From the NCBI GenBank assembly GCA_963712165.1, contig CAVQGY010000005.1, positions 248,001-312,000 on the forward strand: a DNA stretch of 64,000 bases, given 5' to 3'. Below, in pieces: positions 53,078 through 62,102 of the stretch (the first letter of the stretch is position 1; every line of letters begins with the position of its first letter). Both the position numbers and the translations under genes were made by a program. The stretch is from B10-G9 sp963712165 (lineage in GTDB: Bacteria; Chloroflexota; Anaerolineae; Anaerolineales; UBA11858). The notes below the pieces were generated by a model. It searched no databases, had not been told where the DNA came from, and was given only the letters and a program-made list of their open reading frames with translations.

Positions 53078-55216
53078 ATGGTAATTGAGAATATCAAGCA
53101 ATTCTTAACCAACCCTCCCGCGGATCTGCGCGATCCAAAACTGTATATTAATCGCGAGTTGAGCTGGCTCAGATTTAATGATCGAGTCCTGGAAGAGGCT
53201 CTGGATGAATCTCATCCCCTTCTGGAAAGGCTCAAGTTCCTGGCTATTTTTTCCAGCAATCTGGATGAGTTTTTCATGATCCGGGCCTCTGGATTGCGGC
53301 GGCAATTAGAAGCCAGCGCCCATATCATTCCAGCGGATGGCTTGCTGCCATCAGAGCAGCTAGCAATGATCCGCCAGCGGCTTTTACCACGATTAGAGGA
53401 GCAGCAAGAGTGCTGGAAAAAGGACTTATTGCCCAAGCTGGAAAAGCAGGGGATCAGGATCCTGAATTATAGCCAGCTGAAAAGGAAACAGAGGAAAATC
53501 CTCCGCAGGCATTTCAAAAAAGAGATCTACCCAGCTCTCACCCCCCTGGCTTTTGACCCGGGACACCCTTTTCCTCATATCTCCAATCTGTCCATGAACC
53601 TGGCAGTCGTGGTCCATGACCTAAAACACGGCCAGCGATTTGCCCGCCTGAAAGTGCCCAAGATCTACTCCCGTCTGATTGCTATCCCCAGCGAGGAGAG
53701 TGCTGATGAGTTTCAGGAATTGGGCCTGGACAATCCTTCTTCAACCAACTTCGTGTGGTTGGAAGAGATTGTTAAAGCTAATCTGGACCTGCTATTCCCT
53801 GGTTTAAAGATAGAAGCGGCTTATCCATTCCGGGTGACAAGGGACGCTGATCCAGAGATCGAGGAAGATGAAGCTTCCGACCTCCTGGCAGCTATAGAGG
53901 AAAGCGTAAGGGAGCGTCAGTTTGGTTCTGCCATTCGGTTGGAAGTTGACAAGACTATGCCGGATCAGGTCCGCGATATCCTGCAAACGAACCTGGATCT
54001 TGCCTCATACCAGATCTATGTGGTTGATGGTCCGATCGGTTTAAGTGATGTGATGGAATTGATGAGTATCAACAGGCCGGATCTGAAGGATATCCCTTTT
54101 CAGCCCTCGATTCCCCCCTCCCTCTCGACAGATGAAAGCATCTTTTCTGTCATGAGGAGAAAGAATATCCTTCTTTACCATCCCTATGACAGTTTTGATC
54201 CGGTTATCCGTTTTATTCGGGAGGCAGCCCGCGATCCAGAAGTGCTTGCCATCAAGATGACCCTGTACCGGGTAGGACCTGATTCCCCCATCGTGGCTGC
54301 CTTGATGGACGCCCGGGAAAACGGAAAACAGGTTGCGGTCCTGGTCGAGCTAAAAGCCAGATTCGACGAGGAGAATAATATCGTCTGGGCCAAATCATTG
54401 GAAAGGGCGGGTGTCCATGTCGTTTATGGACTGGTGGGATTGAAGACCCATGCAAAAGTCAGTATTGTTATTCGCCACGAACCAGAGGGTATCCGCCGCT
54501 ACATCCATCTGGCGACGGGAAATTACAACGATGTTACAGCCAGGACCTACTCAGATATCGGCTATTTTACCTGCGATCCAGATCTCGGGAAGGATGCCTC
54601 TGCCTTATTTAATGGTTTGACAGGCTACTCCCTGGATGATGAGTATAGAAAACTGGTGGTCGCACCAGGTTCAATGCAGGAAGGGATCATCTCCAGGATC
54701 GATCGGGAGATCAAGGTGCATAAAGAAAGCGGCGAGGGTTACTTGGCTTTTAAGATGAATTCCTTGGTTGACCAGCCTTGCATTGAAGCTCTATACAGAG
54801 CATCTCAGGCTGGAGTCAAAGTGGATATCCAGGCTCGAGGAATCTGCTGCCTGCGACCCGGGGTGCCGGGAGTCAGCGACAATATCACGGTGACGTCTAT
54901 TGTGGGGCGGTTTCTGGAACATCCCAGGATCTATTATTTCCACAATGGGGGGGAGGAAGAGATCCTATTGGGAAGCGCTGATTTGATGCCGCGGAACCTG
55001 TACCGCAGAGTGGAAACCCTGTTCCCGATTGAAGATGAAGTGATCAAAAAATCCCTCCGCGATGATATTTTGATGGTTCATCTCAGGGACAATGTGAAAG
55101 CCAGGAAAATGCTGGCTGATGGTCAATATGAGCCTGTGCAGCGGAGTGAAGGGGAGAAAAACCTGAATTCCCAAGAATGGATGATCAAGAACCGGGGGAT
55201 CTGGCATCACGCATAG
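53078..55216 (+). CDS. ppk1: polyphosphate kinase 1
   Basis: About 712 residues from ATG 53078 (GGAG six bases upstream; ATG 53072 and TTG 53060 are alternatives). The N-terminal domain has LYINRELSWLRFNDRVLEEA and SSNLDEFFMIRASGL. The catalytic half has RFIREAARDPEVLAIKMTLYR, LKTHAKVSIVIR and the phosphorylated His in RRYIHLATGNYND near 473. It makes polyphosphate from ATP reversibly. It stands alone; no ppx is next to it. Length matches the family. Confidence 0.95.
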   Translation: MVIENIKQFLTNPPADLRDPKLYINRELSWLRFNDRVLEEALDESHPLLERLKFLAIFSSNLDEFFMIRASGLRRQLEASAHIIPADGLLPSEQLAMIRQRLLPRLEEQQECWKKDLLPKLEKQGIRILNYSQLKRKQRKILRRHFKKEIYPALTPLAFDPGHPFPHISNLSMNLAVVVHDLKHGQRFARLKVPKIYSRLIAIPSEESADEFQELGLDNPSSTNFVWLEEIVKANLDLLFPGLKIEAAYPFRVTRDADPEIEEDEASDLLAAIEESVRERQFGSAIRLEVDKTMPDQVRDILQTNLDLASYQIYVVDGPIGLSDVMELMSINRPDLKDIPFQPSIPPSLSTDESIFSVMRRKNILLYHPYDSFDPVIRFIREAARDPEVLAIKMTLYRVGPDSPIVAALMDARENGKQVAVLVELKARFDEENNIVWAKSLERAGVHVVYGLVGLKTHAKVSIVIRHEPEGIRRYIHLATGNYNDVTARTYSDIGYFTCDPDLGKDASALFNGLTGYSLDDEYRKLVVAPGSMQEGIISRIDREIKVHKESGEGYLAFKMNSLVDQPCIEALYRASQAGVKVDIQARGICCLRPGVPGVSDNITVTSIVGRFLEHPRIYYFHNGGEEEILLGSADLMPRNLYRRVETLFPIEDEVIKKSLRDDILMVHLRDNVKARKMLADGQYEPVQRSEGEKNLNSQEWMIKNRGIWHHA

Positions 55217-55531
55217 GGCGAATTACCCGATGATTCGATTCTCAGAGCTGTAGATTGTTTCCCTTTCCAAACGATGTTCTTTTAGAAGCTGGTCCGCCTG
55301 TTATATGATCTAGACCAAGAGCCGATCAGATCTGCTCCTTTCCGTTCCGTTTCCGTATCATACCCAACAAGAATCCCATAATTGATTGGCTGGATTACTG
55401 ATTCAACAACTCAATGATCCGGTCCGTAGCCGATCCCTACTGGTCAACCGCCTGATTTGAGGAAAGTGCCAGGGTGATCGTTGCCGGGATGTCTTGAATG
55501 GGGCTGGCAAGAACTGTTAGAAGCAGCTGAA
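55217..55531. other. gene-free stretch left of the insertion sequence
   Basis: No open frame of note, no stem-loop and no recognisable domain in any of the frames I translated. It could be decayed coding DNA, since the other flank of the insertion sequence is a dead adenosine deaminase, but nothing here can be matched to that gene. Confidence 0.4.
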
Positions 55532-55538
55532 AACAGGA

Positions 55539-56906
55539 CTGTTATCGCTTCAAAAGTGGACTCGAAAGCCATCAAGCGGAAGGGTTAGTGAATGAACCAA
55601 AGCATCATTCCACCAAATACGAATCCCCATGATACTCTTTTCCAAGTCTGGAGTCATGTGGATATCAACAACTTTGTGGAGAGGTGTATTTGGGACCTGG
55701 ATCTCGTGACTGAAAAGAGAAATGCGGCTGTAAGAATTTACCCTTCTCTGTTCTCGCAAGCAAAAGACATCATCATGGGAAGTATAAGGTTCAGGAAGAG
55801 ATAAAGGCCTGAGAAGGCTGTTGCCCTCAGTCAATGCCCTCTCGAATCGAACGCGGGGGATTTCTCCGGTAGTGGAATGGATCTGGTGATTGTTGTAGCG
55901 ATCAAGCTCTTCTTTCAAGACTTCTCTTGCCTCAGAGAACTCTCCCAGATTTTCCAGTGCACATGTGCGAATGATGCGATCCTGCATCCAGCGATAAGGC
56001 CGCTCGATCTTTCCTTTGGCCTGTGGCGAGAGGGCGAAGATGACATCCACGCCCAGCAGGCGCATCATCTTTCCCCATTGAGTGTCGACGTCATCTGTCT
56101 CCAGGACATGTTTGCGCCAGAAACTGTCTCGACCCTGCACAAACCGGAATACACGCAACGAGTCAACATAGTAGCGCAAAGGTAAGCCAAAGGTCTCAAA
56201 GACAGCCTTTGCTGCCTGGATATGGGCCCAGGTAGTCTCTCCGGAGAAGAAATCGGCAAACAGGATCAAACGGCTGTAATCGTCAATGGAGGTGATCAGA
56301 GTCCATTTCTTTTCAGCAAAAGGAGACCAGCGGTGGGTAGAGCCATCATGTTGAACTAAAGCACCAACGGACTCGGTAATGACCTTTCGATCGTGTGCTT
56401 TCTTTTTCTTTCGGGGTTTATGACAACCCAGTTTCTTGGCTCGATCAATGATTGTATTTAGTGATACTTTGATCCCTTGTTTCTGCAGACGATCACGAAT
56501 GGCCGAGTAGTTGTATCCAGATATCGGTATCTCAGGATTATCAATGAGATCCTTTTCGCGCATTAGTTCAAATTCCATTACCTCTTCTGCTTCTGGAGAA
56601 ATTCTCTTCGGAGTGGCTCGTTGATATGAGATTGAGAAAGTTTCGGGATCCTCTCGGTATTGCTTCCAGAGCACAAAGAAGCGAGATCTGCCAATATCCA
56701 GCGTGTCCTGAACTTCTTCTCGTGTCATGAGACCTTGCTCGTAGGCTTGAAATAGAAAGACAACCTGCTCATCTGAAAATCGTCTGTGGAGCTGTGCCAT
56801 AGTTCCCTCCTGGGTGGTGTGAGGGAACCTATTATAGGAGTCAAGTTTTCAACTGAAAACGAGTCCAGCTTTCAATTGCAAACAGTCCACTTTTCAATTA
56901 TCAAAT
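55539..56906 (-). mobile_element. DDE-transposase insertion sequence, about 1.37 kb
   Basis: One transposase gene between imperfect ends. Both ends carry AAAAGTGGACT read inward (left at about 55551-55561; right, on the minus strand, at about 56884-56894), and the right end has a second related site, GAAAGCTGGACT. AACAGGA occurs at 55532-55538 and again at 56907-56913, a candidate seven-base target duplication, giving the limits used here. The element lies against the remains of an adenosine deaminase gene. Confidence 0.65.
55550..56800 (-). CDS. IS transposase with HTH and integrase (rve) core
   Basis: 416 residues from an ATG preceded by AGGAGGGAACT. An N-terminal HTH (MTREEVQDTLDIGRSRFFVLWKQY) is followed by a second HTH (YSAIRDRLQKQGIKVSLNTII), a basic linker and the DDE core: first Asp in VQHDGSTHRWSPF, second near YYVDSLRVFRF and Glu in SPQAKGKIERPYRWMQDRI. 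C-terminal beta-rich part to the end. It resembles IS481/ISNCY-group enzymes; I cannot name the family with certainty. It appears full length and may be active. Confidence 0.85.
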   Translation of the reverse strand: MAQLHRRFSDEQVVFLFQAYEQGLMTREEVQDTLDIGRSRFFVLWKQYREDPETFSISYQRATPKRISPEAEEVMEFELMREKDLIDNPEIPISGYNYSAIRDRLQKQGIKVSLNTIIDRAKKLGCHKPRKKKKAHDRKVITESVGALVQHDGSTHRWSPFAEKKWTLITSIDDYSRLILFADFFSGETTWAHIQAAKAVFETFGLPLRYYVDSLRVFRFVQGRDSFWRKHVLETDDVDTQWGKMMRLLGVDVIFALSPQAKGKIERPYRWMQDRIIRTCALENLGEFSEAREVLKEELDRYNNHQIHSTTGEIPRVRFERALTEGNSLLRPLSLPEPYTSHDDVFCLREQRRVNSYSRISLFSHEIQVPNTPLHKVVDIHMTPDLEKSIMGIRIWWNDALVHSLTLPLDGFRVHF

Positions 56907-56913
56907 AACAGGA

Positions 56914-57408
56914 GTGATGGCCTTTATTGACAAATTCAGGCATATGATCGATATCCTGGTTGGTGATGAAGTGAACTTTCCGGGAAAGCTCTCTGTTGAT
57001 CTCTTCCATGAAGTACGGGAAGCCGGATTGGAAAGTATCTGACACGTAATTGAAGAGCTTGGCGCTGAGCGGGTTGGCCATGGAGCTAGTGCTATTCAGA
57101 TCCCGATATTGATGGATTATTTAGGTGAACACAGGATTGGCCTGAAATCGAATCTGACCAGCAATTTACTAACTAGGGTTGTGGAAAGTTATACAAGCCA
57201 TCCCCTGGAAAAATCCATAGAAAGCGGTATTCTGGCAACGATAAACACAGATGATCCTGGTATCAGTGCAATTGATCTGCGTTATTAACACGAACAGGTA
57301 CCTGCAACTCGACTTACCGAGAAGTAGATCAAACAGGCCCAGCAGAATGCTCTGGAAGTGGCTTTTATCAGCCCGGAAGAAAAGGCTGGTCTGCTTGATA
57401 GATAAGAC
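56914..57408 (+). pseudogene. add: adenosine deaminase remnant
   Basis: A single frame, from GTG 56914 on, reads AFIDKFRHMIDILVGDEVNF, VDLFHEVREAGL, VIEELGAERVGHGASAIQ, GLKSNLTSNLLTRVVESYTSHPLEKSIESGIL, INTDDPGISAIDLRY and QAQQNALEVAFISPEEKAGLL, which is the second half of an adenosine deaminase. It is interrupted by TGA 57040, TAA 57286 and TAG 57325, and the segment with the catalytic HAGE has been deleted between REAGL and ESI. No N-terminal half is found. The insertion sequence abuts its left end. Confidence 0.8.
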
Positions 57409-57659
57409 CGCCAAAACACTTCAAGTATAATATTTGCATACAGGAGCCTTTGGCTACGGTCGGCGGGAGAATAAGCAGATCTGAATAACATTAATCCCGA
57501 AAATAAATAGACTAGGGATGAATGTGAGGTTTCAAGTCCCGCCAAACAATCTCCAGTTGGATTGCCTAGGTTCTTTCGACAGCGTTCAAACACCCAGAAA
57601 CGAGTGCGTTTTACCACCAAGGGGAGTCTTGTGGGGATATCTGAAAAGGAAATGATCCT

Positions 57660-58325
57660 ATGGCCAAATTCAATCAATTGAGTGACCGTGAGTGGGAAAT
57701 TATCAGACAGCTGCTGCAGGGTAAAAGCAATAAGCTAATTGCTTTGGCGCTTGATGTTTCTATCAGCACAGTAGAATTCCATTTGAATAGTATCTATGCA
57801 AAGTTGGAAGTAAGCTCCCGGCTGGAGCTGATCTTAGTACTATGGAAAGCCACAGGTAATATCGAAATCGATGAACTGAGGTATTCCACAGTTGACAGTT
57901 CGGAGGACAGTATTGAAAATGGAGATAGGTCCACTATCGATCAATTACAGAGGTTGCGTAGTATCATGCGCTTATATCGATTAGTTCTTATCACTTGTTT
58001 AATAATGATACTATTGCCGCTTGGATTTCTATTCTATACTGCCAGCAGTCTGCCTGGATCCATTATAATGTGGCGATCAATATTCCTATGGCTGCTACCG
58101 GCTGCTGCAATTCTGTTCCTGCTTCTGCTTTTTCCTAGAACAGGTTTTCGAACACTTGTTTTCATCTCGTATATAATTTTACTGTCCTTTCTTGCCATAA
58201 CACTTATCCTTAGATTAATAGGGCCGTTGTGGCTTATCCCATACCTGGTTGGAGCAGGGGGAATTCTTATTGCAGCAAGGTCCAGGACGAGAGATCAGGA
58301 ACCTGGCACGCTTGATGCCGATTAA
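57660..58325 (+). CDS. LuxR-type HTH protein with four membrane helices
   Basis: 221 residues. Residues 5-65 are a LuxR C-terminal HTH placed at the N-terminus (LSDREWEIIRQLLQGKSNKLIALALDVSISTVEFHLNSIYAKLEV). A linker with YSTVDSSEDSIENGDRS leads to four membrane helices between 100 and 210. There is no receiver domain, so a membrane signal may control DNA binding directly. Two decayed copies of the HTH-linker part lie at 58388 and 59929, so the gene has been duplicated locally. The 250-base gap upstream holds a TATAAT (about 57425) but no clear -35. Confidence 0.82.
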   Translation: MAKFNQLSDREWEIIRQLLQGKSNKLIALALDVSISTVEFHLNSIYAKLEVSSRLELILVLWKATGNIEIDELRYSTVDSSEDSIENGDRSTIDQLQRLRSIMRLYRLVLITCLIMILLPLGFLFYTASSLPGSIIMWRSIFLWLLPAAAILFLLLLFPRTGFRTLVFISYIILLSFLAITLILRLIGPLWLIPYLVGAGGILIAARSRTRDQEPGTLDAD

Positions 58326-58387
58326 GCTGATAGTTCTCCGCTGGCTAGCATAATTAATGATCTGAACTACAGTTAATTACATCATCT

Positions 58388-58630
58388 CTTGAAATTTCTA
58401 TCGACACGGTTGAATTTTAACTGAAAGATATCTATGCCCTGGTACAGCTATGTTCCATGATTGGGTTTGATTTAGCGACCACAGTTACAGTTGCTATCAA
58501 AGAACTGGGGTATTCCATAGTTGACAACCCGGAAGGTAGTGTTGAAAATGGAAATAGGTCTATTGTAGATCAGCTGCTGAAGAAAGGCGGGAATAACGAG
58601 ATATATCTTAGTCAAAGAATCAGGGTGGGA
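58388..58630 (+). pseudogene. decayed copy of the LuxR-type gene (first)
   Basis: The frame reads LEISIDTVEF, a stop, then LKDIYALVQLCS, matching the HTH of the gene at 57660, and continues after changes as IKELGYSIVDNPEGSVENGNRSIVDQLLKK, matching its linker. The start of the HTH and all membrane helices are lost. It is closer to a relic than a working regulator. Confidence 0.75.
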
Positions 58631-58659
58631 AGAAGGACGCCAAAAAATAGCTAGTTTCA

Positions 58660-59055
58660 GTTATTATGTGCGGGGCGACGCTATCCTGAAGATGAATTCT
58701 TGACCCTTTCTATCCCTCATGAATTAGCACACTGGGGCAACGAAATAACAATTACTACAAAATCACTAATAATCCGGATAATCAATCTAATTTTACAAGG
58801 AGGTTACAAATAACCATTCATCTTAAGTTTAATTTCTCACCTTGGGTTACGTAATACAAGGAGAAAACTGTGAAAATAGCTTTCTCAACCGACCATTAAG
58901 AGAGGGGGATGACAACGGTTTTTTATAAAGAAAGGGCCATTTTCCCTACGCACCCCAACCACGTGGAAAAGGAGGCGATTTAAATATTAGCAGAACACGG
59001 CAAAAGAAACGCATGTGACATGCTCATTATATAAGAAAAAACATGGAGGGATAAA
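58660..59055 (+). other. gene-free stretch with three orphan ribosome binding sites
   Basis: Strong Shine-Dalgarno sequences stand without a following gene: AAGGAGGT at 58797, AAGGAG at 58858 (followed by a nine-codon GTG frame) and AAAAGGAGGCGAT at 58967. Each is followed within 5-12 bases by ATA, GTG or ATT and a short frame. The sequence is AT-rich and looks like the remains of small genes. The true start of the next gene, at 59056, has its own GGAGGGA. Confidence 0.5.
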
Positions 59056-59700
59056 ATGTACAAAACCCGAATTCTAGCATTATCAATTGCGTTCGTATTG
59101 GTTTTCTCAATAACCCCAAGGACTACTGAAGCACAAGCAAACACTGATACTCCCCCTCCGCCCTCAACATCAAAAACCGCACCATTAACGGAAGAAGAAC
59201 TAAAGAATGCCTTGGTCATTGATAATATCAACAACAGATCTGCACTAGTTCCCCCTGGAGGAAGTCAGCTATATAGACTTCAAGGAACCGTTATCTATAT
59301 CAAAGTTTTAGCAGAGGAACTGATAGATAGCTCTCAGGATTCAGAAGCATCAACCAAAGGAGCTACATATACTCAGGTTTGTGGGATTGATGTGTACAAG
59401 TCTGGCTTATTGATGGCATATTTACGAAACCGGGCAAATGTATATTACTACACAGGCTATACACTAGCCCCAGCCCGTTTTAACTGGATGGATATGTACG
59501 GCACAAGATCAGTAAGTATTTTTGCTACATGGAAGAGCTTGGGACAATTTTCTTACCCTTCGATTATGCAAAGATTTGAGACATATGGTTATACACAAGC
59601 CTGGGGCAATCTTGAAATTAAATTCTATCCATGGGGTGGAGAGACTTACTATTTTGTTTCTCGTCTTGTTGTAAATACATCCGGGACATATTGCCAATGA
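59056..59700 (+). CDS. secreted protein of unknown function
   Basis: 214 residues; signal peptide MYKTRILALSIAFVLVF ending near TEAQA, then a Pro/Ser/Thr linker. The mature part holds a Cys in QVCGIDVYK and one at the C-terminal TYCQ, with many aromatic residues (YYYTGYTLAPARFNWMDM, YFVSRLVV). I do not recognise the fold. It follows GGAGGGA and is coupled by ATGA to a small membrane protein. Its size and design resemble the other secreted proteins to the right. Confidence 0.72.
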   Translation: MYKTRILALSIAFVLVFSITPRTTEAQANTDTPPPPSTSKTAPLTEEELKNALVIDNINNRSALVPPGGSQLYRLQGTVIYIKVLAEELIDSSQDSEASTKGATYTQVCGIDVYKSGLLMAYLRNRANVYYYTGYTLAPARFNWMDMYGTRSVSIFATWKSLGQFSYPSIMQRFETYGYTQAWGNLEIKFYPWGGETYYFVSRLVVNTSGTYCQ

Positions 59701-59888
59701 GCGCAAATATATTAATAATCGCAACCTGGATACTCTCGGTGGGTATCGCACTTTTCTGGATACAGAGAAGCAACCTCGACAACCTTACAAAAGCAGTCTG
59801 GGCATTGGTCGTGTTGCTAGTTCCAATACTCGGATCGTTAGCATTCATCATAGTCCATCGTTTGGGAACAAGGCCTTCAGCCGACTAA
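59697..59888 (+). CDS. small PLDc_N-type membrane protein
   Basis: 63 residues from the ATG overlapping the previous stop. Two membrane helices with a polar connector (WIQRSNLDNLTKAVWALVVLLVPILGSLAFII) match the phospholipase-D-nuclease N-terminal (PLDc_N) domain, here alone. In other proteins that domain anchors an enzyme; alone it may be an immunity-like or sensor partner of the secreted protein, but no evidence decides. Confidence 0.72.
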   Translation: MSANILIIATWILSVGIALFWIQRSNLDNLTKAVWALVVLLVPILGSLAFIIVHRLGTRPSAD

Positions 59889-59928
59889 TCGACTCGGTAA
59901 CAACCATATTCACGGTTAGTACTGGGCC

Positions 59929-60083
59929 GCCAAAGTACAGGTGAGTTCCAGGGTTGAGTTTGTTTAGACAATGATTAAAAGCCACAGATAAAGTTGATAT
60001 CGAGGAACTGGGGTATTCCTTAGTTGACAGACCAGAGGATAGTGTTGAAAATGAAGATGGATCACTCTCTATCAGTCCTTAAT
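59929..60083 (+). pseudogene. decayed copy of the LuxR-type gene (second)
   Basis: AKVQVSSRVEFV followed by a stop matches the end of the HTH at 57660, and in another frame KATDKVDIEELGYSLVDRPEDSVENEDGS matches its linker. Only about 50 codons remain. The ribosome binding site of the secreted protein at 60101 starts right behind it, so the copy ends where the next gene begins. Confidence 0.72.
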
Positions 60084-60100
60084 GAAGAAAGGAGAGAATA

Positions 60101-60847
60101 ATGAACAAGAGACACAATATCCTGATTGCCATCTCCACGCTATTGATTTTGGTCCTAGGTGCGGCGTTTATAGGTGCCAGCCAAGCAGACTTGGCTAATC
60201 CTGCTGAGACTACTACATATTCTTTTGTTGTGGAGTTCACTGGTGATGTAGAACAGGATCTACAACTTTTTGCGCATACACTGCGGGAGCAGGGTTTACC
60301 CGAAGCGGAGATCCAAAATAATTTAGCCCACTTGCGTCCCAATCTTGAAGCCACCACATACGGTCCCTTTGAGAAGCTAACATTTTCTGTTGAGGTGGAG
60401 AGTGGTGATATTGATGCGTTTGTATTTGATTTACGCAAGCAAGGTGTCTCAGAGGAAACTATCCAGATTCTTGAAAACGAAATCAGTAATAATTGGCAGA
60501 GGTTATCGGATAACAATTTGGATACTAGAGGGTGCAAAACCCGCATAGATGGCGTTGAGGTGAAAAATGCTTATGGTATGCTGCTGTACAGCTACAGCTC
60601 TAGTATTAATTGGTGTTATAACGGGAGCACAATTACATACCTCGATACCTGGGAATCCTACAGCACGTATTGGGGTTGGCAATTCATCGGATCTACTAAG
60701 AACCAGAGCGGGGGATTAGGGCAGGGGTCTTACATCTTGCACCGCTATGCCACCTTCTACAACCCTATCCTAGGTCTATATGGCTATCCTGATACGCATC
60801 AGGGTGTATATGGAGATGGTTCCTCGTGGGGTTATGCCAGCCCATAA
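60101..60847 (+). CDS. secreted protein with aromatic, Cys-containing C-terminal domain
   Basis: 248 residues, signal peptide to about residue 28. The N-terminal half is helical and acidic (EQDLQLFAHTLREQGLPEAEIQNNLA, and a second similar helix DAFVFDLRKQGVSEETI). The C-terminal half, from GCKTRIDGVEVKN, has NWCYNGSTITYLDTWESYS, YWGWQFIGSTKNQSGG and HRYATFYNP, the layout of small secreted beta domains found in many Gram-positive-type bacteria without known function. AAAGGAGAG precedes the ATG. Confidence 0.72.
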   Translation: MNKRHNILIAISTLLILVLGAAFIGASQADLANPAETTTYSFVVEFTGDVEQDLQLFAHTLREQGLPEAEIQNNLAHLRPNLEATTYGPFEKLTFSVEVESGDIDAFVFDLRKQGVSEETIQILENEISNNWQRLSDNNLDTRGCKTRIDGVEVKNAYGMLLYSYSSSINWCYNGSTITYLDTWESYSTYWGWQFIGSTKNQSGGLGQGSYILHRYATFYNPILGLYGYPDTHQGVYGDGSSWGYASP

Positions 60848-61275
60848 AGCTTTATACAGGGTGCTTGACAAGATAAGGAACTGGGGCTAAACCCCCTAAA
60901 GGGTACCTTGCATATTCGCGCAGACATATACGCTCAGGAGTGCCTAAAAGGGCCTTAGGTCTGAATAAAGTTGCTCAAAATGGCGGTTTTAAATTTGGTT
61001 CCCCAAGCAGGGATTTGCATCACAGACATTTATTTAGCCCAAAATGGAGACCCTTGTGTTGTTTTATTGCAGCACATAACTATAAAAATGATGGAAGAGC
61101 TATTGGATCTTTGATCGTGCTGATCATAAGATTGGAAAAATATAAAGGAGATAGGAATGAAAACAGATACAAACCGAATTAAATGACAATCACTTCGATT
61201 GCAGTTTGACATTGTCATTATCTGCAATTCATGGAAATCCTTGGTCTATCTATCCTTTACATGAAGGAGGAAAGA
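60848..61275 (+). other. gene-poor spacer with a nine-codon frame
   Basis: No convincing gene. An 80-codon GTG frame at 60940 lacks a proper ribosome binding site and any recognisable feature. At 61157 an ATG follows AAAGGAG with good spacing but stops after nine codons (MKTDTNRIK), which could be a leader peptide or the stub of a lost gene. TTGACA at 60865 has no matching -10. Confidence 0.4.
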
Positions 61276-61932
61276 ATGGTACAAAGAAACAGGTTGTCAT
61301 TTAGATTATCCATACTTTTGCTTTTGTTCCCGCTGGTTTCCCTCCTAGCTGGATGCTCGATTGTGAATCAGGACCTCCCCCCAGAGCGAGCGTCCCTGTC
61401 GAAACACACATGCATTGATGAAGGCAGCTTTATCCCGCGCCTACTGATGGTGGATAACCAACAGATTGAGGCTACGGTTCTCGCTGGAGGCACAGTCAGG
61501 AGCGGCGATTTCCTGATTTCACTTTTCCTGGTTTGCGATCCATCACTTACCTCAGATGACCCTATGAATGACAACTACAGCGAAGTGCGGTATCTGGCTT
61601 TATCGTATGCAAGCGAGTATCTCGGTGACCCACTAGATGAAGAGATCAAGGTCTCGATGACTATCAACGATGAGATAACAGGAGCAGCCATTCTCTCAGG
61701 TTCCACCAATGACCAAATCTTCATTGGCAGAGGTGCGACTACTCATATGTATGGTCCATTCAACACAAAAAATCAACTCGTTGCCCAATCCCTTGTTGCC
61801 GGCAAACCAGTTGATTTTCTCCTCACTTTCTCAACGTCCAAACCCCTTGCCGCAGCTCACCTTACCGCAGCATTTGAGGAAACGACTGACGGCTACCTAC
61901 TTCTAAACGCCGAGATTGTGAAAAAACAATAA
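61276..61932 (+). CDS. lipoprotein of unknown function
   Basis: 218 residues from the ATG at 61276 with AAGGAGG seven bases upstream; an earlier in-frame start lacks a good site. Lipobox LLAGC near residue 26. The mature part begins with a Cys-containing stretch (HTCIDEGSFIPRLL) and has VRYLALSYASEYLGD and AAILSGSTNDQIFIGRG. It may be a beta-sandwich; I do not recognise it. Confidence 0.7.
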   Translation: MVQRNRLSFRLSILLLLFPLVSLLAGCSIVNQDLPPERASLSKHTCIDEGSFIPRLLMVDNQQIEATVLAGGTVRSGDFLISLFLVCDPSLTSDDPMNDNYSEVRYLALSYASEYLGDPLDEEIKVSMTINDEITGAAILSGSTNDQIFIGRGATTHMYGPFNTKNQLVAQSLVAGKPVDFLLTFSTSKPLAAAHLTAAFEETTDGYLLLNAEIVKKQ

Positions 61933-62102
61933 TCACTGTGATCAGGCAAGAGGATTTATTCTGGAAAATTCAAAGCAGGAGCCTTGTGCGCCTTACGCTG
62001 AAAGAAAAGGAGATGAATCAAATAATATCATCTGGTAGTAGAAAAACGTTGTCGCTTCATTTACAAGAAACAAGTTTTTCAACTAAAGAAAAGGAGGAAC
62101 AA

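Noticed and set aside
56872..57081. 69-codon minus-strand frame next to the insertion sequence
   Set aside because: The plus strand of the same segment reads as an adenosine deaminase relic; the minus frame is its shadow.
58870..58899. Nine-codon GTG frame reading KIAFSTDH, reminiscent of the start of ribose-5-phosphate isomerase B
   Set aside because: Too short; the following bases show no continuation of that protein in any frame.
60940..61182. 80-codon frame starting with GTG
   Set aside because: Poor ribosome binding site, no signal peptide or domain, and composition like the non-coding neighbourhood.
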